Source: UBA3206 sp963623875 (GTDB lineage Bacteria; Bacillota_I; Bacilli_A; Acholeplasmatales; Anaeroplasmataceae). Taken from it: a stretch of 64,000 bases of DNA. This document shows, in pieces, positions 24,931 to 34,803 of the stretch. Position 1 is the stretch's first letter. Each line of letters starts with the position of its first letter. The stretch lies in NCBI GenBank assembly GCA_963623875.1, contig CAVFNL010000042.1, forward strand, positions 1 to 64,000, written 5' to 3'. Made by a program: the position numbers and the translations under genes. Under the pieces are notes generated by a model. The model worked only from the letters and a program-made list of their open reading frames with translations. It did no database searches and was not told the origin of the DNA.

Positions 24931-27900
24931 TTAATTTAGTTCATTACTTTTTTGACTACTTTTAATATCTATGTCTACTACTTCTTGATTCTTTATTACA
25001 TTATCATCAAGTTTAACATTATCAATATTTTTTCTTTGGGCATTAATGTTATTAGAACGCATAATAATATCTAGATTTTCTTTTTCTAAATTATATTTTT
25101 CATTAATAATATCAGCTGTTCTTGTAATAGTATCACTAACCACTAAAGCCTTATCATATGAATATGATTTAGTGTTTCTTGGATTATTGGCAAATTCACT
25201 CATTGAGCCATCATATAGGGTATCTGTATTCTTGTTAAGATATACTTTTACTACATCTCTTTCTATTTTTAATTTTTTAGACACCAAATTCAGTGTGTTA
25301 TTAAGCATCTTTTTTTCTTCTTTGTAATCTTTTGGGTGAATTAACATTTTAATAAACCAATTTTTATTATGAATCATTTTCATAGTTTTAAATACTTCAC
25401 GGTAGCTTTGTAAGAAAACTTTTTTAGAATCATTAGTATAGTTCTTATTATCATCAAATTTAACAATACCCTCACTAATTGTTTGATATGCATGTAAAAA
25501 TTCTAATGCTTTTCCTCTATAATCTAAATTATTAAATCCAGCATCATTCTTTTCTTTATACGAAACCCCATCATATTTAACATCTAAAATTCTATTCATT
25601 CCATATGCAACCTCAAGCATATCCACTTTATCTTGATTGCTCATAGTTTCAAGAGGGCTCAAAGAATTCTTGTCTAAAAGATCGTTTATTGCAATTTTGA
25701 AAATATCATTAAGTTCAATCGCAAATTCACTCATTGCATTACTATTTAGAATAATAGAATCCTCTTTTAGTACATTATTTTCTAGTGAATTTTTATATAC
25801 TTCATTAAACAATTTAATAAATTCTTCTTTATAAAATTTATTATTATCAAAATCTATTTTCCCAAAATTATCAGTAAATATTTTTTTATCAAGGCTCAAA
25901 TTATATTTTTCATTAAATTTGTCTAAAGCACTATAAAACTTTTGATGCTCCCTAAATTCTTCAAATACAGCAGGACGAATAATTGCCCCTGCCATAGATT
26001 TAAGTTCTTCATCACTAAAACCTAAACCCTTTAAATTTTCTTTTGGATTTTTAACAAACGAATATATTTCATCATATTCAGTAATACTTAAATCTTTATA
26101 ATTTGCAAGTTTCATTAATGCTTGCGCAATATCTGGAAAGTAGAATGTCAACATATTTTTATAGTCATATTTTCTATCTAATTTTTGACCTTGAAGATTT
26201 AGAAGCCCACTTTCTTTTAGCTTAGTCATCTCTTGAAATAAACTCTTAGAATATGAAATCAAATCTGAAACATTAACTTCATGTTCACTAACATATTTCT
26301 TACAATCAAAGCCTTTTATTATATGTAGTGCATCCCTTGATTTAAAATCTTTACAATATAGTTCACTAAATTCTAAATTATCATTGTGTGTTAAAATCAC
26401 ATTAAACAATTGATCACAAACATTTGCATTGTCATAGAAATAGAAATCACCATATTCTTTTGACGCGCCTGTTATCATATCATCATTTCCTACAAAAAGT
26501 GAATAGTGTAACAAATTTTCATCTTTTGGATCTGGATCGTGACAAATAAAGTTTTCAACAAAACGGAATGTTCCTCTAACAGTTACATAATTTTTAAGAC
26601 TATAAAGTCTCATTATTTTTTCTTCTCTTGAAACATCTTTAAAGACATTATCAACATATTCATCAGAATATAATTTTTCAACTATATCTTTACTTCCGGC
26701 AAGTGGATTATCTATATATTTAACTACATCAATACCCGCAGCTTTTAGGCTTGAAAACACATAATAGAATCCATTTAGGGTAGCATTTAAGTCTAAATCT
26801 AAAGAAAATTCTTTAGGAATATAACTCTCTCTTAAGTTAGACATATTAGTTGGGATTGATAATAAATCAGGATTTATTTTTTCTCTTAAGAATGCATAAA
26901 TCTCTTTCAAATTATTATATTGTTTTACATATTCATTTTTAGCTCTTTCAAGATTTGCATAATCATTATTTTTTATAATATCATGCAAATTATTTCTTGC
27001 ATCATAAAAGCGTCTAAATCCATATACTTTAGTCCCTTGTTCAAAAACAAATTCACTATCTAAAAGTCCTAATTGATCCATTTTGTTATAAACTTCAACT
27101 AAATTCTTTTTATACTCAGCACCAAACTCTAGATTATGTCTATTTAGTGATTTTATTGTTTCCTCATCACCAATTAAAACATCCTTATATATAGCTTCAT
27201 TACTTGTTTTTATATCTATATAATCGGTTAAATTATTTTTCTCTACATAATCTTTTACGTGTCCTTTTATACGTTTAGCAATAAGTTTTTGCAAACTTGA
27301 TTCTACATGATCACTTTGCGGTTTTGAAACATATTCAAGTTCATTAACTTCATCTAGAATAGCACTATATTTATTCTTATCTTCATCGCTTAAATTTGTT
27401 TCGTTCAAACCATTTTTCGCATTATTAATGTCTACTTCAAAATCATGAACATAATTTTCTTCTATAGGATCATATGATAAAATTTCATCCGCAAGTCTAT
27501 CACATCTTTCCTGGCCTACAAATGACGTTACAATGTCAACATATTTTCCGATTTCATCATGAAAATAACCAGAACTTAAACTAGTATACATCATAGACAA
27601 ATCAATATCTTCAGGCTTCATGTTTTTGAAATTATTATTATTTGAAATCAATTTAGATTTTAAATTATCTAGTTTTTCACCATCGCCCATTTCTATGAAT
27701 TTTTCTTCAAGCAATTTAAATTCATCTTTTGATAGGCTAGAGCATAAAACTCTAAACAAATTGACCATTTTCTTATAATCAGTTTGAAGTGCATCTTCGT
27801 ATAATAAAACTTTAGCTTCTGCTTTAACAGACTTATCTATATCTTTATCACTAACATCTTTATTTGCATCATTAAGCTTTGCTTTATTAGTATTATAAGC

Positions 27901-27939
27901 ATCAATAACTTTTTTTATAACATCTATAAATTTTGACAT
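24931..27939 (-). CDS. large hypothetical protein, 1002 residues
   Basis: No family is recognised. The protein has no signal peptide and no membrane segment. It is mostly helical and rich in Lys, Asp, Asn, Glu and Leu. Features that can be seen are a charged N-terminus (FIDVIKKVIDAYNTNKAK), several heptad-like stretches and a polar, Asn/Asp/Lys-rich C-terminal tail (about 960-1002) that looks disordered. No nucleotide-binding or catalytic motif is evident. GAGG lies upstream of the ATG. It occupies a three-kb stretch alone, between the MATE promoter and a zinc-ribbon protein. Its composition matches its neighbours, so nothing suggests recent transfer. It is probably a cytoplasmic structural or scaffold-like protein restricted to the lineage, which is a guess. 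Confidence 0.7.
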   Translation of the reverse strand: MSKFIDVIKKVIDAYNTNKAKLNDANKDVSDKDIDKSVKAEAKVLLYEDALQTDYKKMVNLFRVLCSSLSKDEFKLLEEKFIEMGDGEKLDNLKSKLISNNNNFKNMKPEDIDLSMMYTSLSSGYFHDEIGKYVDIVTSFVGQERCDRLADEILSYDPIEENYVHDFEVDINNAKNGLNETNLSDEDKNKYSAILDEVNELEYVSKPQSDHVESSLQKLIAKRIKGHVKDYVEKNNLTDYIDIKTSNEAIYKDVLIGDEETIKSLNRHNLEFGAEYKKNLVEVYNKMDQLGLLDSEFVFEQGTKVYGFRRFYDARNNLHDIIKNNDYANLERAKNEYVKQYNNLKEIYAFLREKINPDLLSIPTNMSNLRESYIPKEFSLDLDLNATLNGFYYVFSSLKAAGIDVVKYIDNPLAGSKDIVEKLYSDEYVDNVFKDVSREEKIMRLYSLKNYVTVRGTFRFVENFICHDPDPKDENLLHYSLFVGNDDMITGASKEYGDFYFYDNANVCDQLFNVILTHNDNLEFSELYCKDFKSRDALHIIKGFDCKKYVSEHEVNVSDLISYSKSLFQEMTKLKESGLLNLQGQKLDRKYDYKNMLTFYFPDIAQALMKLANYKDLSITEYDEIYSFVKNPKENLKGLGFSDEELKSMAGAIIRPAVFEEFREHQKFYSALDKFNEKYNLSLDKKIFTDNFGKIDFDNNKFYKEEFIKLFNEVYKNSLENNVLKEDSIILNSNAMSEFAIELNDIFKIAINDLLDKNSLSPLETMSNQDKVDMLEVAYGMNRILDVKYDGVSYKEKNDAGFNNLDYRGKALEFLHAYQTISEGIVKFDDNKNYTNDSKKVFLQSYREVFKTMKMIHNKNWFIKMLIHPKDYKEEKKMLNNTLNLVSKKLKIERDVVKVYLNKNTDTLYDGSMSEFANNPRNTKSYSYDKALVVSDTITRTADIINEKYNLEKENLDIIMRSNNINAQRKNIDNVKLDDNVIKNQEVVDIDIKSSQKSNELN

Positions 27940-28080
27940 AATATACCTCTTCTATTTTTTATCTTTCTTTTATTTTACATTATTTCTATATTATTTAATA
28001 TAAAAAATGAACAATTTGTAAAAATTAGTAATATATTAAATGATTTTGTTCTTAATGATTACGCTCGTTTTTTATACCTT

Positions 28081-28110
28081 AAAAAAAGATACCTATTTTC
28101 TTAGGTATCT
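28081..28110 (-). terminator. terminator after the zinc-ribbon membrane protein
   Basis: AGATACCTA/TAGGTATCT stem with a short loop, then TTTTTTT on the minus strand. T8 on the other side makes it likely bidirectional. The rest of 27940-28134 is AT-rich and holds nothing else I can name. Confidence 0.85.
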
Positions 28111-28134
28111 CATTATTTTTTTTACAATGCTCTT

Positions 28135-28686
28135 TTATAACATATTTCCGCAGTTATTACAAAATTTAGCATCTTCTTCGTTTAATTTACCACATTTAGG
28201 ACATTTTATTTTAATAATTTCTTTTTTTAAATTACTTCCTGTCTCTTTTTTAAAATTATTATAGGCTTTACCTATTGTAGTACCACTCTCTTCTACATGA
28301 TGTTTAACATAATCATCGTGAACTTCACCTACAATAGGGCCCATAGTATTTACGCCATACGCAATGATATTTCTTCTATAAGTAAATACTAATAAAACTA
28401 TTCCACCTGCTATAGGCATAATTGATAAAAACATTATAACAACGAATACTATATAATATCTTCTAGGCATATCATTTAAGTCTTTTGTATTTGAATACCA
28501 CCATCCATCATACCATTTATCATATTGTTTGTTATAAGATATTTTACTAATTATAAATCCTATAAAACTAATAACTAATAAAGATATTCCTACAATAATA
28601 AGTGTGTAGGCAATTTTTCTTAATTTTTTATTGGTATTTTGGTATTGTTTTTCACCAATCAAATCTAAATTATCAAAATCTTTCAT
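28135..28686 (-). CDS. membrane protein with C-terminal zinc ribbon
   Basis: 183 residues. Two membrane segments (about 27-49, IAYTLIIVGISLLVISFIGF, and 77-103, YYIVFVVIMFLSIMPIAGGIVLL) flank a short Tyr/Trp-rich loop. The cytoplasmic end is a zinc ribbon: CPKCGKLNEEDAKFCNNCGNML. Such ribbons are common on small membrane proteins of unknown role. AAGGA precedes the ATG. It is 18 bases downstream of the MBL lipoprotein, probably in one transcript with it. Confidence 0.7.
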   Translation of the reverse strand: MKDFDNLDLIGEKQYQNTNKKLRKIAYTLIIVGISLLVISFIGFIISKISYNKQYDKWYDGWWYSNTKDLNDMPRRYYIVFVVIMFLSIMPIAGGIVLLVFTYRRNIIAYGVNTMGPIVGEVHDDYVKHHVEESGTTIGKAYNNFKKETGSNLKKEIIKIKCPKCGKLNEEDAKFCNNCGNML

Positions 28687-28704
28687 AAACGTCCTTCTTA
28701 CTAC

Positions 28705-29907
28705 TTATTTCCACTCTTCAGGCATACTTCTTATAGTTCGCTCAACTCCGTTTAATGTAACTTTAGTTGAGAACCATTCACTGTCTTTTAGTTTTGTATA
28801 ACTATTAGAACAAAATAAGCCAACTTCGCCGTTACAAGATATAACAACATTACCATTCATAGCCTTATATCCTTCAGTATGAATATAATCAGTTCCACTC
28901 TTGTCAGTTAATATTTCATATGATTCATAAGTGCTTGTTACATATACTTGGTCTGTATATTTTGCAATTCTATCAATATATTGTTGCGTAGGGAATTGAT
29001 TGTCTGTATTTTTAGTATATTCGTCAGTTCCACAACAACAAGATACAACACTCATCTTAGGTTTAATTAATAATAACAAGCAATCATTTGAAGAAGTTTT
29101 ACTTCCGTGATGTCCAGCCTTGTAAAGCTCTACTTGTGGTAAAGTCTTTTCAGCAGTCGAAGAATCATAATATTCAGCAAGTTTTTCTTCTCCTTCTTTT
29201 TCAAGATCTCCTCCTAAAAAGAAATGCTTATCACCATAATTAAACATAGTAACTACAGAATTATTATTTTCATCAGTTGCAGGATTAAAATAGTAATAAT
29301 TATAAAGAAGTTCGAAACTAATCTCTTCACCGTTAGAACCAGTACCTAAAACATACTTTCTTTGAGCGCCATTTTCATTATTCCAACATTCTTTGGTTGT
29401 ATAATGATTTGAAGCTTTTTCTCTAGCCATAAGATATTTATTATATGTAGAAGTTGTTTTAGTTGTATATGTGAAATCTATTACTGTATCAACGCTATAA
29501 TAATCAAACAGTTTAGGGAATGATGCTATATGATCAGAGTCTCCGTGTGTAGCTATTACATACTCTAGTTTTTTATCAAGACAATATTTATCAACATATG
29601 CTTCAATAGTTTCACTAGACGATACTTCTGATCCAGCATCAATTAATATATCATTATCTCCTGCCTTAATATATATCGAATCCCCTGCTTTATCATTTCC
29701 AAGCATCATAAAATGAATTTGAAAATCATCATATATAACACCATCGTTTTTTACAATCTCTTCAGTACTATCACCATCTTTTTCTTCTGAAGTATCATTT
29801 TTTATATATTTATCAATTAGATCAGTAAAAGAATCAAGACTGCATGATGATAAGGTGAGAGATGTTCCTGCAAGAATTAAAATTCCAATTAAGTTTTTAA
29901 ATTTCAT
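28705..29907 (-). CDS. lipoprotein with ComEC-like MBL domain
   Basis: A 400-residue lipid-anchored protein. Signal peptide with lipobox LSSC (C22), Ser/Asp/Glu-rich linker (about 30-55), then a metallo-beta-lactamase domain of the type found at the C-terminus of ComEC and in competence-like hydrolases: IHFMMLG, ILIDAG, the metal motif HGDSDH (121-126) and KAGHHGSKTSS. The ligands look intact, so it may be an extracytoplasmic phosphodiesterase or nuclease. No ComEC membrane channel is attached. GAGG lies upstream of the ATG. Confidence 0.85.
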   Translation of the reverse strand: MKFKNLIGILILAGTSLTLSSCSLDSFTDLIDKYIKNDTSEEKDGDSTEEIVKNDGVIYDDFQIHFMMLGNDKAGDSIYIKAGDNDILIDAGSEVSSSETIEAYVDKYCLDKKLEYVIATHGDSDHIASFPKLFDYYSVDTVIDFTYTTKTTSTYNKYLMAREKASNHYTTKECWNNENGAQRKYVLGTGSNGEEISFELLYNYYYFNPATDENNNSVVTMFNYGDKHFFLGGDLEKEGEEKLAEYYDSSTAEKTLPQVELYKAGHHGSKTSSNDCLLLLIKPKMSVVSCCCGTDEYTKNTDNQFPTQQYIDRIAKYTDQVYVTSTYESYEILTDKSGTDYIHTEGYKAMNGNVVISCNGEVGLFCSNSYTKLKDSEWFSTKVTLNGVERTIRSMPEEWK

Positions 29908-29922
29908 ATTAATTCCTCACAA

Positions 29923-30315
29923 TTATAATTTAATAATTAATATTTCTACATCATCTAGCGAATTTTTAAATTCATCGCAAATATTATCATATAAATTTCT
30001 TAAAAATGATGTTTTACTATCACAAAATTCATTAAATAAATCTATTGAAATGCTAACACTATCTTTAGTTTCTAGATCATATAAAAGTTTATATAATTCA
30101 TTATCTAGGCTAAAATTATTATTAAATATTTCTATATCATCATTACTTGTTTTAGTGTTTAGTCTTACTTTAAGTCCTTCAAAACTATTATCATAATAAT
30201 TATTTGGGGCTTGTTTAAGTTCTTTTTCAATCAGTAAATTTGATATAGGGCTTTCTATATCAAATTCTAGGTCAAATACTAAATTATCATTATTATCATA
30301 AGCATTTACTATCAT
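29923..30315 (-). CDS. hypothetical protein, 130 residues
   Basis: A small acidic cytoplasmic protein (MIVNAYDNNDNLVFDLEFD...DDVEILIIKL), alternating short strands and helices. No family recognised. AAAGGAG precedes the ATG. It sits 11 bases after the ABC-F gene and 15 before the MBL lipoprotein, all on the same strand. Confidence 0.6.
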   Translation of the reverse strand: MIVNAYDNNDNLVFDLEFDIESPISNLLIEKELKQAPNNYYDNSFEGLKVRLNTKTSNDDIEIFNNNFSLDNELYKLLYDLETKDSVSISIDLFNEFCDSKTSFLRNLYDNICDEFKNSLDDVEILIIKL

Positions 30316-30326
30316 AATTTACTCCT

Positions 30327-31859
30327 TTAATATTTAAGTTCATAATCAACAAGTCCATCATAAAAATGATCCTCATGGGATACTAATATAACAGAACCTG
30401 GGAAATCTTTTAACGCCTTATATAAGGCTTCTTTTGTGTTTAAGTCAAGATGGTTTGTAGGCTCATCTAAGATAAGTATGTTACTCTTTTTCATAAGCAT
30501 TAACGCAAGTCTTACTCTTGTTTGTTCTCCACCAGATAACTCACGCATACTCTTAATTGCTAAATCACCTTTAATACCTGTTTTAGCTAAAACACTGCGT
30601 AAGTCTAAATCCGTTTTTGTGGGATAAAAACCTCTTAGATAGTTAACAGGGGTAATATCTTCATATTCCTCTTCTTGTCTAAAATAATTTATATCCGCAC
30701 TAGGATTAAACTTATATGTTCCACTAAGTGGTTTTATTACATCTAATACTGTTTTTAATAATGTAGATTTACCAATACCATTTTTACCAATTATAGCTAC
30801 TTTTTCATTTTGTTTTATCAAAATATTTAAAGGCTCTAAAAGTGGCTTATTATAACCAATTACTAAATCTTTTGTTTTAAGTACTTCTTGGCCTAAACCT
30901 TTAGAAAATGGAAAATTAAATTTAATATTCATAGTAGCTTCAGGTCTATCTAATTTATCTAGATGTTCTAACATCTTAACTCTTGATTGAGCTGCACGTG
31001 CTGAGGTTGCTCTTACTCTATTTTTTTCAATAAAAGCCTCTGTTTGTTTAATAAACTTTTGTTGATTATTATACTCACGAATGTAGTGTTCATTTCTTAT
31101 TTCAGATTCCTTTAAATAGAAATTATAATCTCCTTTATATCTTTCCATCTTTTTGTTAGAAAGTTCATACACAACATTTGCGATCTCAGATATAAAATGT
31201 GTATCATGTGAAATACACACAAATGCATTTTGATAGGAATTAAGATATTTTATTAACCATTCAACATGCTCTTTATCTAAGAAATTTGTAGGTTCGTCTA
31301 AGAGTAGTACTTTATGATTTTCAAGCAACATCTTAGCTAAAAATACTTTTTCTCTTTGTCCCCCAGACAAATTCTTAAGCATTGTTTGTGACATATCAAT
31401 GCTTGTTAGTCCAAGTCCGTTAACAACATTACCAATTGTTGAATTTATAGCATAAAAATTAGATCTTTCTAATTCTTCTGAAATAGCTCCTGCAATATTT
31501 AAGATTCTATCATAATCATATTCAGGGGCTGTTTCTAGCATTGCATAATAATTATTCATTTCCTTTTCTTTATCAAATAATGGTCTAAACACACCATATA
31601 TATAATCAGCTACACATATATCACTTTTAACTTCTAAATGTTGATCTAGATATGAAAAAGTAACGCCTGGCATCCAACATACACTACCTTTATCAGGTAT
31701 TATATTTTTTGTAATTATTTTCATAAATGTTGATTTTCCACAACCATTTTTTCCAACAATTACAATATGTTCTCCTTCATTAATTCTAAAAGAAAGATCA
31801 TTATATAATTCATTATCTGTATATTTGAATTTTAATCCTTCTACGTCAAGTAAACTCAT
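30327..31859 (-). CDS. ABC-F family ATPase
   Basis: A soluble protein of 510 residues with two ABC domains and no membrane part, the ABC-F layout of ribosome-acting ATPases (translation factors or antibiotic resistance). Walker A: GKNGCGKST and GKNGIGKST. Signatures: LSGGQREK and LSGGEQTR. Walker B with the Glu: LLLDEPTNFLD and LILDEPTNHLD. The interdomain linker holds RATSARAAQSRVKML. No resistance claim can be made from sequence. The ATG at 31859 follows GGAGGA; an earlier in-frame ATG (31871) lies inside the upstream gene. It overlaps that gene's end region closely. Confidence 0.92.
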   Translation of the reverse strand: MSLLDVEGLKFKYTDNELYNDLSFRINEGEHIVIVGKNGCGKSTFMKIITKNIIPDKGSVCWMPGVTFSYLDQHLEVKSDICVADYIYGVFRPLFDKEKEMNNYYAMLETAPEYDYDRILNIAGAISEELERSNFYAINSTIGNVVNGLGLTSIDMSQTMLKNLSGGQREKVFLAKMLLENHKVLLLDEPTNFLDKEHVEWLIKYLNSYQNAFVCISHDTHFISEIANVVYELSNKKMERYKGDYNFYLKESEIRNEHYIREYNNQQKFIKQTEAFIEKNRVRATSARAAQSRVKMLEHLDKLDRPEATMNIKFNFPFSKGLGQEVLKTKDLVIGYNKPLLEPLNILIKQNEKVAIIGKNGIGKSTLLKTVLDVIKPLSGTYKFNPSADINYFRQEEEYEDITPVNYLRGFYPTKTDLDLRSVLAKTGIKGDLAIKSMRELSGGEQTRVRLALMLMKKSNILILDEPTNHLDLNTKEALYKALKDFPGSVILVSHEDHFYDGLVDYELKY

Positions 31860-31860
31860 T

Positions 31861-32685
31861 TTATCCTCCAAATGATGGTTTTATTTCAAAATTCATTTCT
31901 TTATTATTAAATGGGTCTATAAAATTTAATTTATATGAACAAAGATGAAGATTACATCCACTACCATATATCGCATCACCCACAATAGGATGTCCTATAT
32001 AAGAAAGATGTACTCTTATTTGATGACATCTTCCTGTATACAATTTTAATTCTAGAAGTGTTTTATCTTCATACTTCTTTAAAACTTTATACGTTGTAAT
32101 AGATTCTTTGCCATCTTTATCTACTACTCTTCTTTGATTATTAACTTTTTTAATAGGCGCTTCTATAGTACCATCTTTTTCTATTACGCCTTCGACTAAA
32201 GCCAAATAATATCTATTAATATTATCTAGCATGCTAGATAATACTAAAGCACTATATTTATCTTTAGCAACAATTAAAATACCTTCAGTATCTTTATCTA
32301 GTCTGTTGATGAAATGAATAGTATTTTGTTTATTATTTTTTTTATAATACGAAAGTAATGCATTATAAAGTGATCTAAAATCATTATACCCTGTAGGTAT
32401 AGTTTTTAACCCTCTTGGTTTGTTTATTATAATATATTCTTCGCATTCATATAATATATCAAGTGGTATATCATAATAATTTATATCACTTGACATATCT
32501 TGTTCGTAAACTATTTTTAATATATCCCCCTTCGATACTAAACAATAATTTTTTACCTCAATATCATTTAAAAAATATTTAACATTCATGTTTTTTAAAT
32601 GTCTTGAAAACTTTCTAGATATATTATCTTTTATATATTCTTTTAATGTGGCATCATATGATATTTCTAATTTTAATTCTTTCAT
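31861..32685 (-). CDS. RluA family pseudouridine synthase (first paralogue)
   Basis: Isomerises uridine to pseudouridine in rRNA or tRNA. The catalytic Asp is D130 in NRLDKDTEG (usual HRLD, here N). YIIINKPRGLKT and TGRCHQIRVHLSYIGHPIVGD are the other family blocks. 274 residues, including an N-terminal S4-like part (about 1-60). Its ATG overlaps the stop of the next RluA gene (ATGA), with no clear Shine-Dalgarno, so translation is probably coupled. Target site unknown. Confidence 0.9.
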   Translation of the reverse strand: MKELKLEISYDATLKEYIKDNISRKFSRHLKNMNVKYFLNDIEVKNYCLVSKGDILKIVYEQDMSSDINYYDIPLDILYECEEYIIINKPRGLKTIPTGYNDFRSLYNALLSYYKKNNKQNTIHFINRLDKDTEGILIVAKDKYSALVLSSMLDNINRYYLALVEGVIEKDGTIEAPIKKVNNQRRVVDKDGKESITTYKVLKKYEDKTLLELKLYTGRCHQIRVHLSYIGHPIVGDAIYGSGCNLHLCSYKLNFIDPFNNKEMNFEIKPSFGG

Positions 32686-33536
32686 ATTAATTTAAACATA
32701 TCCTTAGGAATAGGTGCTACAACTACTATATCCTCTTCTGTATAAGGGTCTTTCATTTCTACTTTATATGAATGAAGAGCTTGTCTTTTAATAAGATTAT
32801 CTTTACCACCATATAGGGTGTCACCAAGTAATGGATGTTTTATATATGAAAAATGAACTCTTATTTGATGTGTTCTTCCTGTCTCTAGCATAGCTTCTAA
32901 TACAGTGTAGTTTTTATGTCTTTTTATAACTTTATAGTGAGTTATAGCTTTAAGACCACTTTCTCCTACTCTTTTTTTACCATTCACATGTCTATCTTTT
33001 GCGATAGGCTCACATATTGTACCTTCAGTATTTGAAAATACACCTTCTGCAAGCAATAAATATGTTCTTTTAATTTCGTGATTTGAAAGTAGAAAGTTAT
33101 AATAGCTTTGAGTTAATATATCTTTTGCAAATATTACACAACCCGAAGTCAATGTGTCTATTCTATGTAGATATTTAACACTTCTTCTAATTCCTTTAGC
33201 CTCATAATATCCTGCGACATAGTTAGATAGTGTACCATCTTTTGTTTTATCATCAGGATGGACCATAATTCCTTCTTTTTTATTGACTATAAGAATATGT
33301 TCATCTTCATATAAAATATCAATATGTTTATGATTTATTACAAAATCAATATCCTCAGGATATGAAATCATTAAGATATCATCTGTTTTTAACAATGAAT
33401 TTATAGTCGCATAATTAGAATTCAAATAAAAAGTACATAAATTCTTCTTATCTTTTCCTAAGTGGTAAAAATCTAAGAAATCTATTATTTTTTTGTTATT
33501 AAATTTTTTACTTACATAATAACATGTTTCACTCAT
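32682..33536 (-). CDS. RluA family pseudouridine synthase (second paralogue)
   Basis: 284 residues. Catalytic Asp D127 in LHRIDTLTSG; ILIVNKKEGIMVHPDD and TGRTHQIRVHFSYIKHPLLGD are conserved RluA blocks. It sits in tandem with the preceding paralogue, overlapping by four bases, and overlaps the patatin gene by eight. The two synthases presumably modify different positions; which ones cannot be read from sequence. Confidence 0.9.
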   Translation of the reverse strand: MSETCYYVSKKFNNKKIIDFLDFYHLGKDKKNLCTFYLNSNYATINSLLKTDDILMISYPEDIDFVINHKHIDILYEDEHILIVNKKEGIMVHPDDKTKDGTLSNYVAGYYEAKGIRRSVKYLHRIDTLTSGCVIFAKDILTQSYYNFLLSNHEIKRTYLLLAEGVFSNTEGTICEPIAKDRHVNGKKRVGESGLKAITHYKVIKRHKNYTVLEAMLETGRTHQIRVHFSYIKHPLLGDTLYGGKDNLIKRQALHSYKVEMKDPYTEEDIVVVAPIPKDMFKLI

Positions 33537-34803
33537 AATATTCCCTCAATAGCATATAAGCTACAAATACTTTTGGCCTAGCACTAGCGAAAATTGCCAT
33601 ATCCAAAATATCTAGACTTTTTGAAAGAGCCATTTTTAATAATTGTTTTTGTTCCATCTTTGAAATATGATTTCTTTTACCATTAATTGTCTTCAAGTTT
33701 TCATAAGATGTTATTTCTTTTTTAGATAGCACAATCATAAGAACTTCATTTTTTATACTTGAAATAAAAGTATTGAAATCATATACCTCATAATGGTCCA
33801 TATTTACAATTTCACCTGCAATTTCAGCCATACGAATATAATATTCTTTAGAAGTCATTTTATCTTGCGCTGCGGACTCTAGTGTTTGATATACAGAAGT
33901 TTCTAGTGGTTTTTTGTCAGCAGTCATTATTTTATTTTTTGAAGCATAATATAATACTTTTGATATCTCTAGCATATAAGATTTATAATCTATATCCAAA
34001 TCAAATTTATTAAATGCATATCTAAATCCTAAATATTCACCATATGCTTTTTTAGCATCAATATATCCTAGTTTAAAATTCTTCTCAATTGTTTCTTTAT
34101 CAAATTTTAAAAAACCACATAACGACCAACGAGGATATATGTATTTTACATAATCTTTGTTTAAAAATTCTTTATGCGTAATATTTGGAGATAAATCTAT
34201 TGCAACAATTTCAGAAGCTCCAAGTTCTATTGCATAATTAATAGGCAAGTTATCAGCATATCCACCATCTATATATGATTCTTTGCCAATTTTACATACT
34301 TGAAAAATAGGAAAAGCTGAAGCACTAGCTATTAAATATTTTTTTAATAATTTAGGACTTAATTCGTTAAGTAATACTTCTTTCCCCTGAAATTGAGGAA
34401 ATTTAGTAGTAATGATCCCACATAAAACATTAGAATTAATGATTTTTTCAGGAACTATATATTTATCAACTAGTTCATAAAAAGGGCTTATATCTCCACC
34501 AAGTTTAGTAAAATATGAGCCCAAAAATCCCATTAGATTTTGTTTTTGTTTAAGCGTATATTTAAGAGAAACTTTTTCATCATATTTAAAAGCATCTTTC
34601 ATAATTTTATCTAGAGTTATAGTATTCCATACCTCTAAATCTTTATCAAATGTATCTTGGGCATACATCGCAGCATTTAGTGCACCAATAGATGTACCTG
34701 TTACAATATCAAATTTTAATCCTTTTTCATTTAAATATTGCCATACACCAGCCTCATAAGAACCTTTAGCTCCTCCGCCACAAAATACTAATGCTTTTTT
34801 CAT
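33529..34803 (-). CDS. patatin-like phospholipase family protein
   Basis: 424 residues. The oxyanion loop GGGAKG (9-14), the nucleophile Ser38 in GTSIG and the Asp dyad in DGGYADNLPI form an intact patatin active site, so it should be a lipid acyl hydrolase. The C-terminal half (from about 240) is of unknown function. The ATG at 34803 overlaps the queH stop (ATGA) and has GGGAGGAG before it; a longer frame to 34842 runs inside queH and is rejected. Confidence 0.9.
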   Translation of the reverse strand: MKKALVFCGGGAKGSYEAGVWQYLNEKGLKFDIVTGTSIGALNAAMYAQDTFDKDLEVWNTITLDKIMKDAFKYDEKVSLKYTLKQKQNLMGFLGSYFTKLGGDISPFYELVDKYIVPEKIINSNVLCGIITTKFPQFQGKEVLLNELSPKLLKKYLIASASAFPIFQVCKIGKESYIDGGYADNLPINYAIELGASEIVAIDLSPNITHKEFLNKDYVKYIYPRWSLCGFLKFDKETIEKNFKLGYIDAKKAYGEYLGFRYAFNKFDLDIDYKSYMLEISKVLYYASKNKIMTADKKPLETSVYQTLESAAQDKMTSKEYYIRMAEIAGEIVNMDHYEVYDFNTFISSIKNEVLMIVLSKKEITSYENLKTINGKRNHISKMEQKQLLKMALSKSLDILDMAIFASARPKVFVAYMLLREYYE

